This document shows positions 1 through 11,245 of a stretch of DNA of 64,000 bases, in pieces. The notes under the pieces were generated by a model that searched no databases, was not told the DNA's origin, and saw only the letters and a list, made by a program, of their open reading frames with translations. The stretch comes from Adenophora triphylla var. japonica. Lineage: Eukaryota; Streptophyta; Magnoliopsida; Asterales; Campanulaceae. The first letter of the stretch is position 1; each line of letters starts with the position of its first letter. The position numbers and the translations under genes were made by a program. The stretch lies in assembly GCA_022495995.1 (NCBI GenBank), contig JAFEMH010004903.1:122963-186962 (forward strand). Direction: 5' to 3'.

Positions 1-1560
1 GACTGGGTCTGGATGTACATATGGAATGTATTTGGGAATTGTTTGAGACGGGTTTCAAACAGGTGGGGTCATATCCCTTGGGTGCGGGTGGCCATTCTTC
101 ATTGTCAACGTGGGCCGAGAATTCCCTCTTGAGCCCGAGGCAGGTTTGAACCTCGGGTCTCTGCGGGACTATTCTTTTCTCACACTCTAGCATTTGAAGT
201 TGATGCTAACAGATGTCGAAGTGACCAATCCTTTCTTCTAGGGATGGATGCAACTTATCGAAGCCCCGGTCTAAGGAAATACTCTCTGCAAAAGCCCCAT
301 ATCTTGTTGAAGTAAGGAAAAATTCTTTCATTGGCAAAACCTTGGTTGAATGAGCTGAGCAAGCGAAGTAACTTGGAGAAGCCCCGGGCCCGTGACCTAA
401 TAAAAATCCCAATCGATTGGTATTGCGAACGTGATTCGAAATTGATCGACCAAGGCGAATCCATCTAGGGACCTAGTGAAGAACCCGATGCGAACCCCGA
501 AAATGGCTAAAGAAGCCCCGGTTTAAAGGAATGCTTTGACGAGTTTTTCGAGGCACTCTAATGCGAATTGTAGCGAAGATGGAAAACCTATCCCTTTCCT
601 TCCCCTTTTTTTTTTTATTTTCTTTTTTTTTTTTTTAGTCACTCAGTCAACCTTAAGAAGATGTGGACGAAGAGAAGAACTTTTAGGAAGATATATACAT
701 GCAGGGGCATATTTTTTCGAAAAGTGGGAATAGATCCCGATTTTTGTGTTATTTCGACGGCCTTATTCGATGTAGGCACAAAACTCGCTTTGGGTTTGAC
801 TCTTTTGAGAGAGTATAAGCGTAGGAAGGTTGCTAAAAGTGTATGGAAGCCCCTGGCGACGGAAAATCGGTGTTTAGCGCTATCTTTCCTAAGATGTAGA
901 AAAGGAAGACTTGTCAAGACATCGAAAACTTGTTTTATTTACAATGATCACAAGATTGCTTAAAACCCTTTATTAATGTTCGGGTTATTCAACCACTAAT
1001 CTCGATATGAACAAACATTCTTATTAATCATGAGGAGAAAGTCAACCAGTGTCGCGGATCAAGGTTGGTGGGTGTGAAAGAAAGGTTTGTGTATAAGGAG
1101 GTCATTGATGAGGCAGGGTTTTACGGGATTTGGCGTGTCCATGGGAGAGGTCATTTGATGAGACCGGGTTTTCGGTGAATTTGGATATGCTTATGACCGG
1201 ACCATTCTTGGTTGCCTACGTTCCCCTCATTGTGAGGAGCTCGGGTCGCCGTAGTTCGGCCTTGGCCGGACCGTGTTGGATTTGGGATTAGTGAAAAGGC
1301 TTAGGATGAGATGATGAGGCGTGGGCCTCGGGATGATTCCTTGACCAAGTCATTCTTGGACGGCGCTTCTGCTTTCGATTGCTTCCTCTTCCGTTGGGGA
1401 AGAAAGGATTCACGTGCCTGCGGGCTTATGAAATGCTTCGCTTTTGCTTCGATCGCCCCATTGTTATCGACAACTTTTGTTCTTCGAGCTTTGACTTTGT
1501 ATGTTTGTCAAGCTTTTGATTGGCGGTCTTTGGGTCCTTGGCCTCATTTTTTTTTTTCTT
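1..1560 (-). other. 3' part of element 1, mostly unassigned
   Basis: No coding region is supported here. At about 1190-1290 lies a copy of the CTACG/CGTAGG hairpin motif (minus sense) that follows pol in elements 2, 3 and 4, which ties this stretch to the post-pol region of element 1. The phrase GAAGCCCCGG recurs loosely between 255 and 530. A pyrimidine tract lies at 605-637. The remainder is not recognised. Confidence 0.4.
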
Positions 1561-1775
1561 TTATTTTTATGTGCAACCCCCGTTTTTTGCCTAGACCGCC
1601 ATTTTTGGGATTTTCGGCCTAGTGGGCATTACTCTTTTTGCCCTAAGATTTTTTTCCTTTTTTTTTTTTTTTATGTGCAACCCTGTTTTTGCCTAGGCTT
1701 GCCCTTTTTTGGGATTTTCGGCCTAGTGGGTATTACTCTTTTGCACTACATTTTTTTTTTTTTTTTTTTTTTTGA
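1561..1775 (-). repeat. Doubled post-pol hairpin segment with T-rich tracts
   Basis: Two copies (about 1573-1640 and 1676-1745) contain, on the plus strand, TTTGCCTAG, a CCGCC or GCCC block, a GGGATTTTC-type loop and a CTAG-GGGC arm. The same doubled unit follows pol in elements 2 (22115-22320), 3 (37169-37275) and 4 (53550-53670). Long T runs flank each copy, so A runs flank it in the element sense. Confidence 0.65.
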
Positions 1776-2329
1776 AGCACCTGAGGGCCAAGGCAAGCCC
1801 CTGCTTGAACATTCTTGATACCCTTGAGGTCTAAGCCAAGCTCCTAGGTTGTTGTCGACACGGGGTCAATCTTTCGAAGCTGAGTGGCCTTTTGTTGTCC
1901 CTTAACAATGTCGCCGTCGTTGACTTGGTCAAGGTGAAGGTGAGGACATGGTTTGGGAAAGTGTATGGCTTTGATGAAGGCCTTTTATGGGGTAAGGAAA
2001 GTGTATGGCTTGATGGCATTAGTTGACTTTCTCACACTGATTAATCGGAACGTGAATTATTTCGAGAGATTGTTTGTTGAGCAATGCAAGTGATCATATA
2101 AAATAAAACCATTTCATTAAATGTAATGTAGGTGTGCAAATAATGTCTTAAGTCTAGCAAGAAAAGAAGAAGACTCTTTTATAGAAAATTGAAGATTTAA
2201 TACAATGTCCGTAGAGGACTCAATTGAAAGGAAAAAAAATACTAGAACCTACGAAAGTTGACTGAGAGACTATTTTCTTTTTCCTTCTTTTTTTTTTTAA
2301 GGATAGGTAAACCCTAGTCTAGCTGCTCT

Positions 2330-3600
2330 TCACGGGTTGGGTTTGCCCGGGGAGCTTGAGCTTTCCTTCGTAGATCGCCCTTTGAATTTCTTTCTTGACT
2401 CCACACACTTGTCTGTCACATGACCATACTGCTTGTGGTACTCACAGAACTTGGCCCTGTCAACTCTACTTGAGTTTCTTGGCTTATGACTCTCGAGAGG
2501 TGTGAGAAGGCTTCGTTTCACCAAATCATTGAAAACTTTGCTCATGGGCATCCCAAAATCATCAGGCTGACGTTTCTGACCTTGCACTTCTTGAATTGAC
2601 CTCTTGTCATAACTTTCTGTCTTTGGCCCATGGAGGTTCTCAAGCTTCCCATCTTCTATCAACTTTTGGATCTCATGCCTCAAAGCGGTGCAATTGTCAG
2701 TGTTGTGCCCATGGTATTGATGGAAGCGACAGCGTTTGGTCTCGTCCATTCCGATCTTTGGGGTTCTGGGCTTCCAATTCTCCGGTGGCTTTATCGGTTT
2801 TTCTTTCACTAGCTCTTCCGTAATCTTGCTTAAAGGCATCTACTGTATTGTTAAAGTGAAAGGAGCGAGGTTTTCGGGGGACCTTGTTATTCTCAAGACT
2901 CGTATTCCCATTGTCCAATTGGTTCCACTTTGTTGGATTTGGGCCGAAGGAAGGCTGTGACATTCTTTCCTTTGTGAGGTGCGGTCTTTGAGCCGAGTGC
3001 GGTTCTTTGCTTGGTATTGGGTTATGCTCGGTGGAGTCATTTCCTTGCACAGTCCGACATCTTGGGTCAAGGGAGTATTGATACTCATCATGAGGTCAAG
3101 CTTCTCTTGCATCTGTTTCACTTGCTCCATCAATATTGCCACATAGGGGTCAATGGGGACTCTTGGGCTATCGGAACTGGCAACAGGACTTGTAGTAGCG
3201 AACTGACGTGGAATTCACTAAGTCCTAGAGGTAACAAATTGAAAACTCGGTTCATCCTTTGGCAACTCATGATCGCATTCAAAGTGCGGGTATAGGGGCT
3301 TGAACATAGCCACATATCTCAAAGCGATTATGTGAGGTTGGAGCATAAAGCGGCGGTATTGCCGAGGCGAGGGATAAGTGGGGTGAAATCCAATCCGTTA
3401 CGAGAAGGCGAGGGCAATGGGGCCACGATGGTGGGATGTTGGAAAGGGCGAGGAGAAGTGGTCCTTGGCAAGGGATCATATGTGGATGGAGGAAGGTATT
3501 GGTTATAGGGCGGGAGGCGAGATGGCTACTCGGAGTCTCATCTTCGACCACTACCGGAAGAACCGTTGGACCCAATTGTTACTTGGACTCCATTGCGGTG
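2330..3600 (-). pseudogene. gag remnant of element 1
   Basis: The longest open stretch (2839-2330) carries two related blocks. Each starts MPxSK, runs through a basic linker and ends in a Cys-His motif: CRFHQYHGHNTDNC, then CEYHKQYGHVTDKC. This C-x2-H-x4-H-x4-C pattern is typical of Tat-lineage Gag, where it binds nucleic acid. Upstream to about 3600 the frame breaks repeatedly, but Gag-like pieces with a glutamine/methionine-rich helix (QVKQMQEKLDLMM) persist. I cannot identify an intact capsid domain. After the C-terminal end (PGKPNP, stop near 2330) no protease or RT follows. The family role is packaging of element RNA; this copy is inactive. Confidence 0.7.
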
Positions 3601-3969
3601 AAGAGCACCGATGAGCAATGACAGCTGCTCTTCATGATCCTTACGGGCATTTTCCAAAGCCAGGACTAACTCTTCCTTCCTAATCATCGATTTCCCATAC
3701 CCTCACTGTTTTTGTCAAATCTGCCATTCGACTCCGAGCCGATGAACCTGGCTCCGAACCGAAAAGCCGGCGGACCCAGTACTCTCGCTCACTTCTTTTC
3801 GGCTGCGGGAAAGGGATAGGCAAGGTTTAGGATAGGTAAGGTTTAGACTCGGGGATAGGTAAGGTTTAGACTCGAAGGTAAGTGTTTAGAAGTGAAGGCT
3901 CAAGTAACATTCCCTTATCGCTTTAACTTTTGCTCGAAACGCATTTTCTCCTAATCCTAATTGATCGGA

Positions 3970-4289
3970 AAAGATGAGACCTTGAAAGGTCAAGATTGGA
4001 AGTAGAGATCGGACCGAAGGGGGTCACGATTAAGGATTTGACCATGAAAGGTCGAGTCGGGAAATCGGAGATTGGACCGAGGAGGTCTCGATTAGAGATT
4101 GACCATGAAAGGTCGGGACAAGAAAATCAAAAATCGGACCGAAGAGGTCTCGATTAGGGTTTGACCATGAAAGGTAGGGATAAGGAAAACGGAGATCGGA
4201 CCGAAAAGATCTCGATTAGGGATTTGACCATGAAAGGTCGGGATGAGGAAAACGGAGATCGGACCGAAAAGGTCTCGATTAGGGATTTC
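3970..4289. repeat. Tandem repeat, about 62 bp, roughly five copies
   Basis: The phrase GACCATGAAAGGT recurs near 4040, 4101, 4163 and 4226, each time followed by GATCGGACCGAA and TCTCGATTAGGG. A more diverged first copy begins near 3970. The array lies in the leader of element 1 and is absent at the matching place in element 2, so it is lineage-specific. Confidence 0.8.
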
Positions 4290-5884
4290 AGAGATAGGAA
4301 CATGCAATTATGATTACACTAATTGTTCAAGTTTACTTAAAACAATGTCTTTTATTAATCTCTAATTGGTTGGAAAAGGGGTTCTGCCCTTCTTTTTTCA
4401 CAACTACTCTAGATCCTGGATCAGTGGATTCCGTCACTACGTCTATAAGCCCCTCGTATTCCACCTGTATTTCGACCTCCCAGGGTGGACAGCCCCGGGC
4501 GAGGGTCCTATAGGGCACGCGGATCCCACCGGCCAGAGTAAAGAACGCTCCTATCGGGTCTAGCGGGTCATAGGACCTTTCAACGCACGAGCGATGCGGA
4601 TTATGGTCAAGGCAATACCGGGAAAGTCTCGTCTCTCTGCCTTGACGGATCTTTGACAGAGTTTCGCTTGAGCGAATGACGGTTTTTGACTTTCGGTAAT
4701 GTCCGAGAATATAATAGGCATGGGTCGGGCGGCAAAAGCCGGATGACACAGTGTCACATTGAACTTCGTTGCATACGCAGTGCGTGAGTCGGAATCGAAG
4801 TCAATGCCGGTCAAGATCTTGCCAATTTTTCCTTGTCGGAATTTTGGCAGAGCTTCGCTTGAGCGAAAGATCTTTTGATTTTTTGGCAAAGACTCGGTCT
4901 TGACTCTTACGCATTCCGTGTGGGTCAAGGTCAATAGTCAATGTCGGAGTCAAGATCCCACCGATTTTTTCCTTGTCGGAATTTCGGCAGAATTTCGCTT
5001 GAGCGAAAATCTTGGCTTCCGTTATGATCTAAGGCTTGACCTTTACGTGGGTATGCAAGCTTGGGCTATATGACACGGACTAGACCAAAAACCAACCAAA
5101 AGTCACGGTTTTTTGAAACGTGTGACACGGGTCGTGCATTGGTCGACACCGTTGCCATGGGGAGGTTGGGATGATTCCGTGCGCGCCGGGAGCATCGTAA
5201 AGGCTGTCCGTGTGCCACTGGAACCACCCTCGGGTTTGAAGGACGTGCGTGCAAAAGTGTACAGGATATATCAGGTGCGCGTAGTGTGCGGTCTCCTAAA
5301 TATGTTCCTTTTTGAGTTAAAACAGAGATTTTCATAAATGTGTTTTAAAGGAATGATTTTCGGGACGGGGGAAAATGCAACACATAAGCACGTAAATTTC
5401 TGGGAGCCCCAAAGTCGGTCATGGAGCTGAATAGCCCCAAGCCGCTAGGACCGCCGGATTAACCATGATTTTTCCCGGTGGAATTGCCCGAGGTCGCCCG
5501 GTCAGAATCCAATGAGGATTGAGCCGTACGACTGCATGGATCAATTTTCCAGGTTCCACTCCTTTTGCTATTTTTCGGGTTATTTCCCGTTCAAAGTATG
5601 CACAAATTCCAAGATGCAAATGATGCAATGCAAGGTAAAGAAAGCAAGCACGATTAATGAAATCGGTGACGGGAGTCTAACCCGCTCAAAGGGAAAAGCT
5701 TTCTTCTATTTTTTTTCAAATTGTTTTTTTTTTTTTGAAAAGGGGATACTGGTACGTGGGATTGTTAAACCACCTGGTTATCCCAAGCCCCGGGTTAGGG
5801 AGCGATACAGGAAGGGTAAGTGGGGTCCACCTATATACCAAGTATCGACTTTTGTTTTGAAAATAAAGCTTTTCTCCTTTGGGA
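4290..5884 (-). other. 5' leader of element 1
   Basis: Untranslated leader between PBS and gag in minus sense. It is closely matched by 26945-28500 of element 2. Three copies of the palindrome TTCGCTTGAGCGAA (4663-4676, 4854-4867, 4994-5007) sit in a loosely repeated block with CCTTGTCGGAATTT. Open frames here are short and differ between the two copies, so I call none coding. Confidence 0.6.
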
Positions 5885-5903
5885 TGATCCCCGGTAGTCG
5901 CCA
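5885..5903 (-). promoter_or_regulatory. Primer-binding site of element 1
   Basis: In minus sense the LTR end is followed by GTT and then TGGCGACTACCGGGGATC. It shares TGGCGACT with the PBS of elements 2, 3 and 4 at the same place. From memory, Ogre/Tat elements are reported to use tRNA-Arg; I did not check the match to a tRNA. Confidence 0.65.
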
Positions 5904-7069
5904 AACTGTGAATGTGTGCCCAAAATTTTTTGTTTATTGGAATTCACGCGAGTTTGAAGACATCCGAGTTATTTGAAAAACGGAGTCGCCACGCCATTTT
6001 GATTACCTCAAAACTTTGAAAAAAAGGTTGTATGGGTTCGGAGGTTAAGTTACCCCTTGGGAAGAACGTTTGGCGTTCACCCAAAGTGCCTTGCCGGAGC
6101 AAGTCTCCCTAGATTTCATTAATCGTGTTTGCTTGCGTGCTTTCTTTGTGTGCATGTGTTTGAAAATAAGGGGGGGGAATGTCCCAAGTTATCTTCCGGA
6201 CGTACAAACCATTTGTTGGTTGTCGCTCGGGATTCCTTGGAATTTATGTATTTGGGATTATGATCCCGTCCTCATCTTATGACTTGTGATCATCGCATTT
6301 TTAAGCTTCGGGACCCTCGGGACTTGCGTGATCGAGAGAATGACTCTCTTTTGGGTCAAAGATGAGGTTCTTTAGGAAGGAATGTCCTTAGCCCATCAAT
6401 CCTACGTTTTAAGACGGTCGAGCTCGTATAGAGGCTTCATACTCATTCTTAAGCGATAATCGGAGATATAAGGTTCAAGGTTATCATTTTCCTAAAGAAA
6501 TCATGAACCTTTAATGGAAGGAACGATGCAAAGATGAGAACTTTTACACCGGTCCGTTCCAAGGTTGGGGAAAAGGGGAAATGCATGTAAAAATGATACT
6601 TTAGTGAAAAGATGGCATTTTTGGAGTGTAAAGAATGTCTTTTGGTTGCAAGGGATGCCCTTTTGTGCAAAGAAAAGATTTTTATGTAAAGAATGTATTT
6701 TTATGTTGGAAAATAGCATTTAATGCACAAATGATGTATGAAAATGGCAAAGAATGATTTTTTAATGCAAAGTATGCATTTTGAGTATGAAAATGAGTTT
6801 TAAATGCAAAAGATGCTGCTCTGTATGCAAATGTTTTAGTTTAAATGCAGATTGGTGTATTAGAAAAGGAAAACACCAGGTTGCAGCTGAAAAGATAAGG
6901 AGTCTGCAAACTGGCTATGTATGTCGCGCGACGTAGGCTGCCTATGTCGCGTGACATAATAAGCCATTTTGCAGAAGCCTAAACAAGCGAGATTTGCAGA
7001 GGTAACAAGGCACCAAAATGGTCAAGTTACTTCACAAACAAATCTCGGGGAGCATGTTTAACAATAATG

Positions 7070-7120
7070 AACACTTCAAGAGGGTGTGGATATGAAGAAT
7101 CCACACTCATCTTGAGTGTT
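7070..7120 (-). repeat. 51-bp stem-loop in A1 LTR
   Basis: Arms of about 22 nt (AACACTTCAAGAGGGTGTGG and its near-complement ending TTGAGTGTT) close on a short ATGAAGA loop. The solo LTR has the same structure at 46764-46814 with only small changes. The A2 LTRs lack it. Confidence 0.7.
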
Positions 7121-7573
7121 CATGCAAAAACCAAGTCAAAACGAAGATTTTATCTGAAATGTAATGAAATAAAATGTAGATCTGGGTAATATGAAGCTAA
7201 AGCATGCAACTTTAATCAGAATACTATATTATCACTGCATGTAACACATAGATTTCATATTCAAAGGAAAATAGAAAGGGAAAAGGGGTAGAAACTCGTT
7301 ACCCTTGAAGATCCACAACTCCTATATCAAGTTAGATATAGGAGCCTTCTAGCGTCCTCCTCAGGAGGCGAGTTCGAGCCTTGGATCCTTGAGAACCTCG
7401 AGTTCTTGATGTATAGGAAGTGTGTGTGTGTGTGGGAAGTGTGTGTGTGATTAGTTTGGTAGGATTGAGGTGATTTGGGGGTATGTGAGGAGAGAGGAGG
7501 CTTCCTGGTGTATTCCCTATAGAGGGGAGGCGAGGGGTGGAAGAGGTGTGTGAAAATGAGAGGTGAAGGCCTC

Positions 7574-7616
7574 TATTTATAAGCCGCTGCATGGGCTTGT
7601 TATGTCGCACGACATA
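7574..7616 (-). promoter_or_regulatory. LTR core promoter: TATA box with upstream A1 palindrome
   Basis: TATAAATA (7581-7574, minus) is preceded about 20 bp upstream by TATGTCGCACGACATA (7616-7601). Two further copies lie upstream at 7687-7702 and 7772-7787. The same order is seen in the solo LTR (TATA 47278-47271, palindrome 47300-47315). Confidence 0.7.
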
Positions 7617-8023
7617 ACAAGCCATGATCAGATTCCTTCTCCGAAACATGCAAGGTGGCATGGTTCTAGAACTTTTCCTGGCTGGTTATGTCGCACGACA
7701 TAAGTAGCCACTTCTGGATTCTTCTAGAAACATGCAAGGTGGCAGGTTTCTAGAAGGTTTCTCTGGCTGGTTATGTCGCACGACATAAGTGGCCAGATCT
7801 GGCTTCTTCTAGAAACGTGCAAGGTGGCAGCCTTCTAGAAGGGTTTTGGGATTAAGAAAAACGTGTTTCTTAATCACCAAGCATTTCCTTCAGCCCTTAA
7901 AAGGTTTGGAACAGTTCCGGAATTGTTCCGGAGCTTTAGGAAAATCCGGGGAATTACCAGAAAAATTACCGGAATTGCCGGGAAAATTAACCGGAAGGCA
8001 TGAGCCAGATTTGGGTACTTACA

Positions 8024-9065
8024 GTATCCCACCAGTACTCAGAAAGGCCAAGGAAGACGCTCTTGTTCTTCCTCGTGTCAGACACTCCAGCCAGGTTCTC
8101 AACGAACACACCCAGGCCAGAAGCATAAACCAGCCTTCGGGGACTCGGCCTACCGTCCACGAAATATCGTGCATCCGCCGGCTTACCAACAATGACCTCG
8201 AGCGATCCCCGAGTCTTCATCCTCTTGGCCTTCCCGGCCATAAGCCCCGCATCCTGCAGGTAAACACAGCAAAGGTACGTCAATCACAGTACTTAATATA
8301 AAGGCACATATAACCCGTCACAAAACACGGCACACATTGCACATATTTTTCACATATATCCCGTCACAAAACACGGCACACATTGCACATATTTTTCACA
8401 TATAACCCGTCACAAAAACACGGCACATATTGCACATATTTTCCCCACAAAGTCCGTCACCCAAAAACATGGCACACACGGCACGACACATATGCATAAC
8501 ACATTTTTCAAAAAAATCCGTCCCTACACGGCACACACTTTCACATATAACCCGTCACAAAACACGGCACATGTCACATTTTTTCACAAATATTGTCACT
8601 ACACGACAAACTTTTCTCATAATGTACATACATAAATAGCATACGGTACAAAACACTAAAGCATGCATTTCATTAGAGAGGCACTTTATTTTCACAAATA
8701 AGAGCTAATCTACACATTTCTGCACAAAATACACATACCCACAATTTTTACATGTCCATTTTCAACAATTCATCAAGAATTTCACAAAAAAGGCATAAAA
8801 AAATAATAACAAAAAAATTCAAAAATGCGAAAAACTAAAACCTAGTTCTAGCATTCAAAAATTCGAGCAGGGAATCAAAACGGAACAGATTTCTTACCTC
8901 CCCAACGTTCATAGAGCGACGATTGTGCACCTCCGGATTCGGATACAAGACATCCGGGTTCTTCGAAGATGGAACGAACGAAATCCAATTCCTTTGGAGC
9001 TCCATCCGTTGCTCGACCACCTCTTGACTGCGTTGACGACGACTCCTTCGAGATCCTTCAGCCAT
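8024..9065 (-). pseudogene. Antisense PMD gene of the C element, exons 1 and 2, disrupted by element 1
   Basis: Exon 1 runs from ATG at 9065 to 8898 and is rich in Arg/Ser and Gln near its start (GSRRSRRQRSQEVVEQR). A donor GTAAGAAA follows. The intron (8897-8254) ends in TTTACCTGCAG. Exon 2 (8253-8024) is open and reads into the PMD motif, with LGVFVENLAGV and then a closing EYWWDT, where the LTR of element 1 begins. PMD (plant mobile domain, aminotransferase-like) is a family found in plant transposable elements and in the nuclear MAIN/MAIL proteins. Two family palindromes lie about 155 bp upstream of the ATG, and a TTTAAAT sequence could serve as a weak TATA. The exon-intron layout matches the PMD genes of elements 2, 3 and 4. 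Both visible exons are free of stops, so this copy may have been intact until the insertion. Confidence 0.75.
8300..8610. repeat. Tandem repeat inside PMD intron 1 of the C element
   Basis: About six diverged copies of a 45-60 bp unit with CCCGTCACAAAACACGGCAC and ATTGCACATATTTTTCACAT. It lies wholly within the intron. No coding sense. Confidence 0.7.
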
Positions 9066-9220
9066 GGCAAGCAATTCAAGCAAAAAATTGTCGATTTTGG
9101 TTAACAATGGAGGATTTTCTCTCTTTCTCTCTCTCTGGTTCACGCACGGAAGAAGAAGGAATGGGGAAGGGCTCGGCATTTAAACCTGGTCAAAACCTGA
9201 GAACTGTAAAAAACCAAGGT

Positions 9221-9264
9221 GGTCCGTACGGACCTCTTTGCAGCCAGGTTGGTCCGTACGGACC
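9221..9264 (-). promoter_or_regulatory. Pair of C-family palindromes upstream of the PMD gene
   Basis: Two perfect 14-bp palindromes GGTCCGTACGGACC (9221-9234 and 9251-9264), 30 bp apart start to start, each followed by TCTTTGCA. They lie 156 bp upstream of the PMD ATG on the minus strand. The same palindrome recurs in the LTR at 12136, 12166, 12196 and 12303. Confidence 0.7.
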
Positions 9265-9359
9265 TCTTTGCAAGGGGTGGCCAAATTACTTTCCTGCCCT
9301 TATAATCTTTGCCCCCGGGCCGTCCTAAGGCCTTTTCCAGCAAATCCAAGTGCAGAATG

Positions 9360-10660
9360 GTCCCTAACCCTTCAATTCAACCACCGGCCGTCAGCGTAAG
9401 ACCGGTCCTCGCCCGCTCAACGGCAATTCAATCCCCGGCCGTCAGCGTAAGACCGGTCCTCGCCCACCTCAACGGCAATTCAATCCCCGGCCGTCAGCGT
9501 AAGACCGGTCCTCGCCCACCTCAACGGCAATTCAATCCCCGGCCGTCAGCGTAAGACCGGTCCTCGCCCACTTCAACGGCAATTCAACCACCGGCCATCA
9601 AACGTAAGACCGATCCTCGCCCACTCCAATGGCAATTCAACCACCGCCCGCTCAACGGCAATTCAATCCCCGGCCGTCAGCGTAAGACCGGTCCTCGCCC
9701 ACTCCAACGGCAATTCAACTAACGCCCGCTCAACGGCAATTCAAGAAGGAGCCAACACCTCCCAGCACGAATCCCAAGGCACGAGACGCCTCCAAACGCT
9801 CGACGGCCATTCAACCAACGCCAGCTCAACGGCAATTCAGGAAGGAACCAACACCTCCCAGCACGAATCCCAAGGCACGAGACGCCTCCAAACGCTCGAC
9901 GGCAATTCAACCAACGCCCGCTCAACGGCAATTCAAGAAGGAGCCAACACCTCCCAGCACGAATCCCAAGGCACGAGACGCCTCCAAACGCTCAACGGCA
10001 ATTCAACCAACGCCCGCTCAACGGCAATTCAAGAAGGAGCCAACACCTCCCAGCACGAATCCCAAGGCACGAGACGCCTCCAAACGCTCAACGGCAATTC
10101 AACCAACGCCCGCTCAACGGCAATTCAAGAAGGAGCCAACACCTCCCAGCACGAATCCCAAGGCACAAGACGCCTCCAAACGCTCAACGACAATCTCAAA
10201 TCCATCGGCCCTCAAAAGAGGTCCGAAGTCATCTTCCCAACGAAAGGGCCCTAAGGTCACGCATCCCCAGCAATTCAAGCACCGGCAGTCAGATGTAAGC
10301 CCGAACTTCGCCCACTTCAACGGCAACGCAAGCACCGGCCATCAAAGTAAGCCCGAGCTCCTCCCCAACAAGTCGAAAGGGAAGTCATACAAGGCTGCAT
10401 ATCCCCAAAGACGGCCATCATCCTTGCCCACTCAACGGCAAAACAAGCACAAGAAGGAGCCAACACCTCCGAGTACAAGTCCCAAGGCACGAAGCGCCTC
10501 CAAAATGCCAAATGGGGAAGCTATCACCGGCCGTCATCCTTGCCCACTTCAACAGCAGCGCAAGCACCGGCAGTCATCGTAAGTCCAACCTTCTACTCAA
10601 CATGCAAAAACACAAAGGCATCTACGCCTCTCGAAGCACAAGGCAGCCACGCCTCCACAA
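9360..10660. repeat. Minisatellite block 1 of the C element
   Basis: From 9360 to about 9720 a unit of about 50 bp repeats with CCGGCCGTCAGCGTAAGACC and CAACGGCAATTCAA. From about 9720 to 10200 it merges into a longer unit of about 100 bp (GGAGCCAACACCTCCCAGCA, then CGAGACGCCTCCAAACGCTC), about five copies. From 10200 to 10660 the copies diverge. The array sits between the antisense PMD gene and the polypurine tract. Confidence 0.8.
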
Positions 10661-10664
10661 ATGC

Positions 10665-11245
10665 GGCTAGAAGACGATTCAAAGTCCTCGCGCATTACAT
10701 CAAACTGCGGCTAGAAGACGATTCAAAGTCCTCGCGCATTACATCAACCGCCGCCAGAAGACGATTCAAAGTCCTCCAGCGTGGCACCAATCGCCGACAG
10801 AAGACGATTCAAAGTCCTCCAGCGTGGCACCAACTGCGGCTAGAGGACGATTCAAAGTCCTCGCGCATTACATCAACCGCCGCCAGAAGACGATTCAAAG
10901 TCCTCCAGCGTGGCACCAACCGCCGCCAGAAGACGATTCAAAGTCCTCCAGCGTGGCACCAACCGCCGCCAGAAGACGATTCAAAGTCCTCCATCGTGGC
11001 ACCAACTGCGGCTAGAAGACGATTCAAAGTCCTCGCGCATTACATCAACCGCCGCGGAAGACGATTCAAAGTCCTCCCGGCGTGGCACCAACCGCCCGTA
11101 AGACGATTCAAAGTCCTCCGGCGTGGCACCAACCGCCGCCGAAGACGATGCAAAGTCCTCCACAGTGGCACCAACCGCCGCCGAAGACGATTCAAAGTCC
11201 TCCGGCGTGGCACCAACCGCAATCGAAGACGATTCAAGTCCTCAC
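10665..11245. repeat. Minisatellite block 2, 43-bp unit, about 14 copies
   Basis: ACGATTCAAAGTCCT recurs at a 42-43 bp step from 10674 to 11229, with either a CGCGCATTACATCAAC or a CAGCGTGGCACCAAC spacer, so two unit types are mixed. Because 43 is not a multiple of three, a long open frame runs through all three frames of the repeat; it is not a gene. Confidence 0.85.

Larger units (their letters stand above)
1..8023 (-). mobile_element. Element 1: A1-subfamily Tat-type gypsy retrotransposon, truncated by window edge
   Basis: Read on the minus strand the order is 5' LTR (8023-5907), PBS, leader, gag remnant (about 3600-2330) and a 3' region running off the left edge. No reverse transcriptase, RNase H or integrase coding is seen between gag and the post-pol hairpins at 1760-1560, so this copy looks like a gag-only, non-autonomous derivative. 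Its leader is nearly the same as that of element 2. The right end lies inside exon 2 of the C-element PMD gene, so element 1 is younger than the C element. GTATC at 8024-8028 is the likely target duplication, but the partner copy lies outside the window. Confidence 0.8.
5907..8023 (-). repeat. 5' LTR of element 1 (A1 type, 2117 bp)
   Basis: On the plus strand it begins TGTGAATGTGTGCCC and ends GGGTACTTACA, giving TG...CA ends. The same termini bound 14146-15750, 28523-30129 and 45402-47701. Orientation is minus because TATAAATA reads on the minus strand at 7581-7574 and the PBS and leader lie to the left. Palindromes of the A1 type lie at 6920-6935, 6943-6958, 7601-7616, 7687-7702 and 7772-7787. 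A cluster of TGCAAATGATGC-like repeats lies at about 6580-6830. Confidence 0.85.

Noticed and set aside
1501..1818. 105-residue hydrophobic open frame with many Phe
   Set aside because: Comes from T-rich tracts in the post-pol region; the same tracts in other elements do not keep a frame.
5512..5976. 154-residue open frame across the leader and LTR edge of element 1
   Set aside because: It crosses the PBS and LTR boundary on the strand opposite the element, and the element 2 copy breaks the frame.
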